Origin: Biomphalaria glabrata
Taxonomy: Eukaryota > Mollusca > Gastropoda > Planorbidae
Assembly: GCF_947242115.1 (NCBI RefSeq)
Contig: NC_074711.1
Coordinates: 192,501 to 256,500 of the forward strand
DNA: 64,000 bases
Reading direction: 5' to 3'
Of the stretch, positions 53,451 to 64,000 are shown piece by piece. The position numbers were made by a program, and so were the translations under genes. Every line of letters begins with the position of its first letter. Within the stretch, counting starts at the first letter, position 1. The notes under the pieces are model-generated. The model was not told where the DNA came from, did not search any database, and saw only the letters and a list, made by a program, of their open reading frames with translations.

Positions 53451-56400
53451 ATAATTCTCTATCTAAAAATTGACACTAAAACATTACCATTCTCAATCTA
53501 ATCATTGACACTAAGACATTACTATTCTCATTGTAATCATTGACACTAACACATTACCATTTTCAAAGTCATCATTGACACTAAAACTTTACCATTCATA
53601 ATCTTTTCATTGACACTAACACATTATAATTCTCAATCTAATTATTGACACTAAGACATTACCATTCTCAATGTAATCATTGACACTAACACATTACCAT
53701 TTTCAAAGTCATCATTGACACTAAAACTTTACCATTCTTAATCTAATCATTGACACTAGGTCATTACCATTTTTAATCTAATCATTGACTTAACATTCTT
53801 AATGTAATTATTGACACTAAGACATTACCATTCTCATTCTAATCATTGACACTAGGTCATTACCATTCTTAATCTAATCATTGACACTAAGACATTATCA
53901 TTCTCAATCTAATCATTGACACTAAGACATTACCATTCTCAATCTAATTATTGACGCTAAGGCATTACCATTCTCAATCTAATCATTGACAATAATAAAT
54001 TACCATTCTTAATCTAATCATTGATATAACATTATTAATGTAATTGTTGACACTAAGACATTACCATTCTAAAGTCATCATTGACACTTAAATATTACCA
54101 TTCTCAATCTCATCATTGACACTAAAACATTACCATTCTCAATCTAATCATTGACACTAAGATATTATTATTTTCAATCAAATCATTTACAATAATACAT
54201 TACCATTCTCAATGTTATCATTGACACTAAGTAATTACCATTCATAATCTTTTCATTGACACTAACACATTATAATTCTCAATCTAATTATTGACACTAA
54301 GACATTACCATTCTCAATGTAATCATTGACACTAAGACATTACCATTCTCAATGTAATCATTGACACTAACACATTACCATTTTCAAAGTCATCATTGAC
54401 ACTAAAACTTTACCATTCTTAATCTAATCATTGATACTAACACATTATAATTCTCTATCTAAAAATTGACACTAAAACATTACCATTCTCAATCTAATCA
54501 TTGACACTAAGACATTACTATTCTCATTGTAATCATTGACACTAACACATTACCATTTTCAAAGTCATCATTGACACTAAAACTTTACCATTCATAATCT
54601 TTTCATTGACACTAACACATTATAATTCTCAATCTAATTATTGACACTAAGACATTACCATTCTTAATCAAATCATGACACTAAGACATTACCATTCTCA
54701 ATCTAATTATTGACGCTAAGGCATTACCATTCTCAATCTAATCATTGACAATAATAAATTACCATTCTTAATCTAATCATTGATATAACATTATTAATGT
54801 AATTGTTGACACTAAGACATTACCATTCTAAAGTCATCATTGACACTTAAATATTACCATTCTCAATCTCATCATTGACACTAAAACATTACCATTCTCA
54901 ATCTAATCATTGACACTAAGATATTATTATTTTCAATCAAATCATTTACAATAATACATTACCATTCTCAATGTTATCATTGACACTAAGTAATTACCAT
55001 TCCTAATGTAATCATTGACACTAAAACATTACCATTCTCAATCTAATCATTGACACTAACACATTTCCATTTTCAATGTTATCATTGACACTAAGTCATT
55101 ACCATTCTTAATCAAATCATGACTCTAAGACATTACCATTCTCAATCTAATTATTGACGCTAAGGCATTACCATTCTCAATCTAATCATTGACAATAATA
55201 AATTACCATTCTTAATCTAATCATTGATATAACATTATTAATGTAATTGTTGACACTAAGACATTACCATTCTAAAGTCATCATTGACACTTAAATATTA
55301 CCATTCTCAATCTCATCATTGACACTAAAACATTACCATTCTCAATCTAATCATTGACACTAAGATATTATTATTTTCAATCAAATCATTTACAATAATA
55401 CATTACCATTCTCAATGTTATCATTGACACTAAGTAATTACCATTCCTAATGTAATCATTGACACTAAAACATTACCATTCTCAATCTAATCATTGACAC
55501 TAACACATTTCCATTTTCAATGTTATCATTGACACTAAGTCATTACCATTCTTAATCAAATCATGACACTAAGACATTACCATTCTCAATCTAATTATTG
55601 ACGCTAAGGCATTACCATTCTCAATCTAATCATTGACAATAATAAATTACCATTCTTAATCTAATCATTGATATAACATTATTAATGTAATTGTTGACAC
55701 TAAGACATTACCATTCTAAAGTCATCATTGACACTTAAATATTACCATTCTCAATCTCATCATTGACACTAAAACATTACCATTCTCAATCTAATCATTG
55801 ACACTAAGATATTATTATTTTCAATCAAATCATTTACAATAATACATTACCATTCTCAATGTTATCATTGACACTAAGTAATTACCATTCCTAATGTAAT
55901 CATTGACACTAAAACATTACCATTCTCAATCTAATCATTGACACTAACACATTTCCATTTTCAATGTTATCATTGACACTAAGTCATTACCATTCTTAAT
56001 CAAATCATGACACTAAGACATTACCATTCTCAATCTAATTATTGACGCTAAGGCATTACCATTCTCAATCTAATCATTGACAATAATAAATTACCATTCT
56101 TAATCTAATCATTGATATAACATTATTAATGTAATTGTTGACACTAAGACATTACCATTCTAAAGTCATCATTGACACTTAAATATTACCATTCTCAATC
56201 TCATCATTGACACTAAAACATTACCATTCTCAATCTAATCATTGACACTAAGATATTATTATTTTCAATCAAATCATTTACAATAATACATTACCATTCT
56301 CAATGTTATCATTGACACTAAGTAATTACCATTCTCAATCTAATCATTGACACTAACAAATTACCATTCTCAATCTAATCATTGACACTAAGACATTACC

Positions 56401-59400
56401 ATTCTTACTGTCATAATTGGCACTATGACATTACCATTCCCAATGTAAACATTGACTATAAGACATTACCATTCTCACTGTTATCATTGACACTAAGACA
56501 TTACCATTCTTAATATAATCATTGATACTAAGACATTACCAGTGTCAATGAAATAATTGACAATAAGAAATTACAATTCTCAATCTAATCATTGACACTA
56601 AGACAATACTATTCTCAATCTAATGATTGACACAAACACATTACCATTCATAATCTTTTCATTGACACTAACACATTAAAATTCTCAATCTAATCATTGA
56701 CACTAAGACATTACCATTCTTAATATAATCATTGATACTAAGACATTACCAGTGTCAATGAAATAATTGACACTAACACATTATCATTCTCAGTCTAATC
56801 ATTTACACTAACACAATACCATTCTCAATCTTATTATTGACACAAACACATTACCATTCATAATCTTTTCATTGACACTAACACATTAAAATTCTCAATC
56901 TAATCATTGACACCAAGACATTACCATTCTCAATGTAATCATTGACACTAACACATTACCATTCTCAAAGTAATCATTGACATAGCATTCTTAATGTATT
57001 CATTGACAATAAGACGTTACCATTCTCAATGTAATCGTTCACACTAAAACATTACCATTCTCAATGTAATCATTGACACTTAGTCATTACCATTCTTAAT
57101 CTAATCATTGACATATTATTCTTAATGTAATCATTGTCACTTAGACATTACCATTGTCAATGTAATAATTGACACTAAGTCATTACCATTCTCAATCTAA
57201 TTATTGACACTAAGACATTACCATTCTCAATCTCATCATTGACACTAAAACATTACCATTCTAAATCTAATCATAGACACTAAGTCCTTACCATTTTCAA
57301 TCTTATCATTAAATTTAACACATTACCATTCTCAATATAATCATTGACACTAAATTATTACTATTCTCAATGTAATCATTGACACTAAAACATTACCATT
57401 CTTAATCTAATCATTGACACAAAGACATTACCATTCTCAATCTACTCATTGACACTAAGACATTACCATTCTTACTGTCATTATTGGCACTATGACATTA
57501 CCATTCCCAATGTAAACATTGACTATAAGACATTACCATTCTCACTGTTATCATTGACACTAAGACATTACCATTCTTAATATAATCATTGATACTAAGA
57601 CATTACCAGTGTCAATGAAATAATTGACAATAAGAAATTACAATTTTAATCTAATCATTTACACTAAGACAATACTATTCTGAATCTAATGATTATCACA
57701 CACATTACCATTCTCAATCTAATCATTGACACTAAGACATTACCATTCTCAATGTAATCATTGACACTAACACATTACCATTTTCAATGTAATCATTGAC
57801 ACTAAGTCATTACCATTCTCAATCTAATTATTGACACTAAAACATTACCATTCTCAATCTCATCATTGACACTAAAACTTTACCATTCTCAATGTAATCA
57901 TTGACACTAAGTCATTACCATTCTTAATCTAATCATTGACTTAACATTCTTAATGTAATCATTGACACTAAGACATTACCATTCTCAATCTAATCATTGA
58001 CACTAGGTCATTACCATTCTTAATCTAATCATTGACAGTAAGACATTACCATTCTCAATCTAATCATTGACACTAAGACATTACCATTCTCAAAGTAATC
58101 ATTGACATAGCATTCTTAATGTAATCATTGACACTAACACATTACTATTCTCAAAGTCATCATTGACACTAAACATTACCATTCTCAATCTAATCATTGA
58201 CACTAACACATTACCATTCTCAAAGTAATCATTGACATAGCATTCTCAATGTAATCATTGACAATAAGACATTAACATTCTCAATGTAATCATTGACACT
58301 AAAACATTACCATTCTCAATCTAATCATTGACACTAACACATTACCATTCTCAAAGTAATCATTGACATAGCATTCTCAATGTAATCATTGACAATAAGA
58401 CATTAACATTCTCAATGTAATCATTGACACTAAAACATTACCATTCTTAATCAAATCATGACACTAAGACATTACCATTCTCAATCTAATCATTGACGCT
58501 AAGGCATTACCATTCTCAATCTAATCATTGACAATAATAAATTACCATTCTTAATCTAATCATTGATATAACATTATTAATGTAATTGTTGACACTAAGA
58601 CATTACCATTCTAAAGTCATCATTGACACTTAAATATTACCATTCTCAATCTCATCATTGACACTAAAACATTACCATCTCAATCTAATCATTGACACTA
58701 AGATATTATTATTTTCAATCAAATCATTTACAATAATACATTACCATTCTCAATGTAATCATTGACACTAAGTAATTACCATTCTCAATCTAATCATTGA
58801 CACTAAGAAATTACCATTCTCAATCTAATCATTGACACTAAGACATTACCATTCTTACTGTCATAATTGGCACTATGACATTACCATTCCCAATGTAAAC
58901 ATTGACTATAAGACATTACCATTCTCACTGTTATCATTGACACTAAGACATTACCATTCTTAATATAATCATTGATACTAAGACATTACCAGTGTCAATG
59001 AAATAATTGACAATAAGAAATTACAATTCTCAATCTAATCATTGACACTAAGACAATACTATTCTCAATCTAATGATTGACACAAACACATTACCATTCT
59101 CAATCTAATCATTGACACTAAGACATTTTCATTCTCAATCTAATCATTGACACTAAGACATTACCATTCTCAATGTAATCATTGACACTAACACATTACC
59201 ATTTTCAAAGTCATCATTGACACTAAAACTTTACCATTCTTAATCTAATCATTGACACTAACACATTATAATTCTCTATCTAAACATTGACACTAAGACA
59301 TTACCATTCTCAATCTAATCATTGACACTAAGACATTACCATTCTCAATGTAATCATTGACACTAACACATTACCATTTTCAAAGTCATCATTGACACTA

Positions 59401-59700
59401 AAACTTTACCATTCATAATCTTTTCATTGACACTAACACATTATAATTCTCAATCTAATTATTGACACTAAGACATTACCATTCTCAATGTAATCATTGA
59501 CACTAAAACATTACCATTTTCAAAGTCATCATTGACACTAAAACTTTACCATTCTTAATCTAATCATTGACACTAGGTCATTACCATTTTTAATCTAATC
59601 ATTGACTTAACATTCTTAATGTAATCATTGACACTAAGACATTACCATTCTCATTCTAATCATTGACACTAGGTCATTACCATTCTTAATCTAATCATTG
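46900..59700 (+). repeat. Long-range block duplication in satellite, period 9665 bp
   Basis: The unique word GATTATCACACAC occurs only at 48026 and 57691, offset 9665. The word pairs at 47101 / 56766 and 47348 / 57013 agree, and those at 48780 / 58444 are offset 9664. A one-monomer difference near 49.08 kb shifts later offsets to 9699. The duplicated span runs from about 46.9 kb to beyond 49.1 kb. Confidence 0.8.
54661..56332 (+). repeat. Higher-order repeat of 444 bp, 3.8 near-identical copies
   Basis: The word TTCTTAATCAAATCATGAC occurs at 54661, 55105, 55549 and 55993, exactly 444 bp apart. The word ATTCCTAATGTAATC occurs at about 55000, 55444 and 55888, also 444 bp apart. I noticed only one substitution between copies (GACTCTAAG in the second against GACACTAAG). 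Near identity points to very recent amplification. Confidence 0.93.
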
Positions 59701-60130
59701 ACACTAAGACATTACCATTCTCAATCTAATCATTGACACTAACACATTACCATTCTCAAAGTAATCATTGACATAGCATTCTCAATGTAATCATTGACAA
59801 TAAGACATTAACATTCTCAATGTAATCATTGACACTAAAACATTACCATCTCAATCTAATCATTGACACTAAGATATTATTATTTTCAATCAAATCATTT
59901 ACAATAATACATTACCATTCTCAATGTTATCATTGACACTAAGTAATTACCATTCTCAATCTAATCATTGACACTAAGAAATTACCATTCTCAATCTAAT
60001 CATTGACACTAAGACATTACCATTCTTACTGTCATAATTGGCACTATGACATTACCATTCCCAATGTAAACATTGACTATAAGACATTACCATTCTCACT
60101 GTTATCATTGACACTAAGACATTGCCATTC

Positions 60131-60690
60131 TTAATATAATCATTGATACTAAGACATTACCAGTGTCAATGAAATAATTGACAATAAGAAATTACAATTC
60201 TCAATCTAATCATTGACACTAAGACAATACTATTCTCAATCTAATGATTGACACAAACACATTACCATTCATAATCTTTTCATTGACACTAACACATTAA
60301 AATTCTCAATCTAATCATTGACACTAAGACATTACCATTCTTAATATAATCATTGATACTAAGACATTACCAGTGTCAATGAAATAATTGACAATAAGAA
60401 ATTACAATTCTCAATCTAATCATTGACACTAAGACAATACTATTCTCAATCTAATGATTGACACAAACACATTACCATTCATAATCTTTTCATTGACACT
60501 AACACATTAAAATTCTCAATCTAATCATTGACACTAAGACATTACCATTCTTAATATAATCATTGATACTAAGACATTACCAGTGTCAATGAAATAATTG
60601 ACAATAAGAAATTACAATTCTCAATCTAATCATTGACACTAAGACAATACTATTCTCAATCTAATGATTGACACAAACACATTACCATTC
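60131..60690 (+). repeat. Higher-order repeat of 210 bp, about 2.7 copies
   Basis: CAGTGTCAATGAAATAATTG occurs at 60161, 60371 and 60581, 210 bp apart, which is six monomers. Flanking variants (TTAATATAATCATTGATACT before, CATAATCTTTTCATTGAC after) repeat in step. After about 60690 the order changes. Confidence 0.92.
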
Positions 60691-62993
60691 TCAATCTAAT
60701 CATTGACACTAAAACATTTTCATTCTCAATCTAATCATTGACACTAAGACATTACCATTCTCAATGTAATCATTGACACTAACACATTACCATTTTCAAA
60801 GTCATCATTGACACTAAAATTTACCATTCTTAATCTAATCATTGACACTAACACATTATAATTCTCTATCTAAACATTGACACTAAGACATTACCATTCT
60901 CAATCTAATCATTGACACTAAGACATTACCATTCTCAATGTAATCATTGACACTAACACATTACCATTTTCAAAGTCATCATTGACACTAAAACTTTACC
61001 ATTCATAATCTTTTCATTGACACTAACACATTATAATTCTCAATCTAATTATTGACACTAAGACATTACCATTCTCAATGTAATCATTGACACTAAAACA
61101 TTACCATTTTCAAAGTCATCATTGACACTAAAACTTTACCATTCTTAATCTAATCATTGACACTAGGTCATTACCATTTTTAATCTAATCATTGACTTAA
61201 CATTCTTAATGTAATCATTGACACTAAGACATTACCATTCTCATTCTAATCATTGACACTAGGTCATTACCATTCTTAATCTAATCATTGACACTAAGAC
61301 ATTACCATTCTCAATCTAATCATTGACACTAAGACATTACCATTCAAAATGTAATCATTGACACTAACACATTACCATTCTCAAAGTCATCATTGACACT
61401 AAAACTTTACCATTCTCAATCTAATCATTGACACTAACACATTACCATTCTCAGTCTAATCATTTACACTAACACAATACCATTCTCAATCTTATTATTT
61501 ACACAAACACATTACCATTCATAATCTTATCATTGACACTAACACATTATAATTCTCAATCTAATCATTGACACTAACACATTACCATTCTCAATATAAT
61601 CATTGACACTAAGTCATTACCATTCTCAATCTAATCATTGACACTAAGACATTACCATTCTCAATCTAATCATTGACACTAACTCATTACCATTTTCAAT
61701 GTTTTCATTGACATAAGTCATTACCATGCTCAATCTAATCATTGACACTAAGACATTACCATTCTCAATCTAATCATTGACACTAAGACATTACCATTCA
61801 AAATGTAATCATTGACACTAAAACTTTACCATTCTTAATCCAATCATTGACACTAACACATTACCATTCTCAGTCTAATCATTTACACTAACACAATACC
61901 ATTCTCAATGTAATCATTGACACTAACACATTACCATTCTCAAAGTAATCATTGACATAGCATTCTCAATGTAATCATTGACAAAAAGACATTACCATTC
62001 TGAATGTAATCATTGACACTAAAACATTACCATTCTCAATCTAATCATTGACACTAACACATTTCCATTTTCAATGTTATCATTGACACTAAGTCATTAC
62101 CATTCTTAATCTAATCATTGACACTAAGTCATTATCATTCTTAATCTAATCATTGACATAACATTCTCAATGTATTTATTGACACTTAGACATTACCATT
62201 CTCAATGTAATCATTGACACTAAAACATTACCATTCTCAATGTAATCATTGACACTAAAACATTACCATTCTTAATCTAATCATTGACACTAAGACATTA
62301 CCATTCTCAATGTAATCACTGACAAAAAGACATTACCATTCTCAATGTAATCATTGACACTAAGTCATTACCATTCTTAATCTAATCATTGACATATTAT
62401 TCTTAATGTAAGCATTGTCTTTTAGACATTACCATTCTCAATCTAATCATTGACACTAAGTCATTACCATTCTTAATCTAATCATTGACATATTATTCTT
62501 AATCTAATCTTTGACACTAAGACATTACCATTCTCAATGTAATCATAGACAATAAGACATTACCATTCTCAATGTAATCATTTACACTAAGTCATTAACA
62601 TTCTTAATCTAATCATTGACATAACATTCTCAATGTAATTATTGACACTTAGACATTACCATTCTCAATGTAATCATTGATACTAAAACATTACCAGTGT
62701 CAATGACATAATTGACAATAAGAAACTACCATTCTTAATCTAATCATTAACACTAAGACATTACCATTCTCAAAGTAATCATTGACATTACCATTCTGAA
62801 TGTAATCATTGACACTAAAACATTACCATTCTCAATCTAATCATTGACACTAACACATTTCCATTTGCAATGTTATCATTGACACTAAGTTATTACCATT
62901 CTTAATCTAATCATTGACACTAAGTCATTACCATTCTTAATCTAATCATTGACATAACATTCTCAATGTATTTATTGACATATAGACATTACC

Positions 62994-63457
62994 AGATGTC
63001 TGTAATATCAGACCTATAAAATAGAAGAATGTCTATTGTATTAATATAAAAAATAAGGTTTAGTAACTAAATATATTACAAAATGCATTTTCTAGTGTGT
63101 GAAATGGACAGCTTACATGGATAATCATGAAATCAGAAAGGCTAATTTAGCACATTGCAATGACTTAGTGAGGAGATTTAAGTTGTTTTAGTGAGCTTAA
63201 CTTTTTATATTAGAGATATTTTTAAAAAGAATGCTTAAATGTGTAATAATTAGTAAACTTTATCATTAATATTTTATATTCAATGCTTTGAGTCAGTTTA
63301 TGGAATAGGCTTGCAACAGTAATAACCAAGCCAGATTGCATTATACAATCATATTTAAATAATGAGCAATGTATTATATTTTTATAAAGTCTTACATACT
63401 AGAACAAAAGTTTGGGTTTCCAAAGTATTGCAAAAAAAATTATTCAGTTTCTATATA
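62994..63457. other. AT-rich right flank of the satellite
   Basis: This is AT-rich DNA with no monomer remnants after GACATTACC at 62993 and no coding signal. The transition from satellite to unique sequence is abrupt. Confidence 0.6.
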
Positions 63458-63981
63458 CAAGGTGGCCCAAGAGTAGGTTTACAGGTTTACCACCCCAAAC
63501 TACCTAGTGTTTTTTTTATATACTATACTACATAAACTACTATTTGTTTATCAATCATACTACTGCTACAAGTGTTGATATTTACTTGCTACACTACTTG
63601 CTATTATTTACAACAGATACTAGTATTTGACCTATTGTATCTTTCATCATTTCATGCCTTATTCTAACTAAATACATTGTAATAAGAATTAAAGTAACAC
63701 TGTAGAGAAACCTAAAACAAGGCTTTATTAAGCTAGAATGACACATGAACTGATGAAAGATACTAAGACAATAACACATTAAAACACATTCTCACAATGT
63801 TACACCAACATAAACAAGTATCAACTATTTTATCACAATGTAGCTATCATAGCTATCATGTTTACAATTAAAACTGATAATTTATACTCTGAGGAATGTT
63901 TTTATTGGTATTACTAAGCAAGTAGCTTCCACCATATGAAAGGTAGTTTAATAACTGTAAACTTATTTTTGGGTCACCCTG
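63458..63981. mobile_element. Mariner-like MITE with 27-base inverted termini
   Basis: The left end starts CAAGGTGGCCCAAGAGTAGG and runs to GTTTACAG. The right end in reverse complement starts CAGGGTGACCCAAAAATAAG and runs to GTTTACAG. Of 27 bases, 22 match, and all five mismatches are A/G transitions. Both ends sit next to TATA, consistent with a TA target duplication as in Tc1/mariner-type elements. The 524-bp interior has no transposase; a 61-codon minus-strand frame inside is not convincing. Superfamily assignment rests on the TA flanks and the GGTGRCCCA start. Confidence 0.75.
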
Positions 63982-64000
63982 TATATCAACATCTGTAACA

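Larger units (their letters stand above)
25480..62993 (+). repeat. Giant 35-bp satellite array, about 37.5 kb
   Basis: The region is one continuous head-to-tail array of a 35-bp monomer; 39381-39415 is a representative copy (13 A, 11 T, 9 C, 2 G). Key words are ATTGACACTAAGACATTACC and ATTCTCAATCTAATC, with frequent variants CAATG for CAATC, AACAC for AAGAC, AGTCATT for AGACATT and TTCTTAAT for TTCTCAAT. Length divided by 35 gives about 1,070 copies. Shorter monomers of 26 and 27 bp recur. The array has no insertion of other elements that I could see, and no long open frame, because stops occur in every frame of the 35-bp unit. Multi-monomer blocks are repeated at several scales, described separately. 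Both edges are in the window: the left follows a T tract ending ACAG, the right ends at GACATTACC. Function unknown. Confidence 0.98.

Noticed and set aside
25480-62993. CRISPR-like array of short repeats
   Set aside because: The units are directly abutting with no unique spacers, the context is eukaryotic, and there are no cas-like genes.

Overview
The window looks like AT-rich, gene-poor animal DNA. Three things suggest a heterobranch gastropod, plausibly a planorbid snail: many TCTAGATC-type words, fragments resembling a SINE I remember from molluscan genomes, and decayed hAT, LINE and MITE copies. This placement is inference from composition and memory, not from a search. I see no intact host gene. 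Nearly all open frames longer than 60 codons are chance frames or relics of mobile elements.

Layout: (1) 1-12204 is a head-to-tail segmental duplication, copy A (1-5774) and copy B (5775-12204), with a third, partial and more diverged copy at 12205 to about 12770. Each full copy holds exon-like cassettes derived from a LINE C-terminus, a decayed hAT transposase of the BED-finger (ZBED5/SCAND3-like) type, a GC-richer repeat, an A-tract array punctuated by hAT-type ends, and a 5'-truncated LINE reverse transcriptase. Copy B alone also carries a 689-bp hAT-like element with perfect 8-bp target duplications; copy A keeps the empty site. (2) 13240-15010 is a degenerate T-rich minisatellite. (3) 15010-25060 is AT-rich sequence with SINE fragments, two MITE-like inverted-repeat elements, an (AT)32 microsatellite, a hAT-like end and several small tandem duplications. 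(4) 25070-25396 is a 41-bp minisatellite. (5) 25480-62993 is a single uninterrupted satellite of about 37.5 kb built from a 35-bp monomer, roughly 1,070 copies. It is organised into higher-order blocks with measured periods of 210, 444, 1340, about 2096, 9665 and 11316 bp. (6) 62994-64000 is AT-rich flank with a 524-bp mariner-like MITE.

The most unusual object is the 35-bp satellite. Both its edges lie inside the window. It is strongly strand-asymmetric (9 C to 2 G per monomer), carries a short dyad at each monomer junction, and seems to have grown by copying multi-monomer modules. One 444-bp module, recognised by a variant word, recurs 13 times from the left edge to about 58.4 kb. All alignments and counts were done by eye, so identities and copy numbers are approximate.
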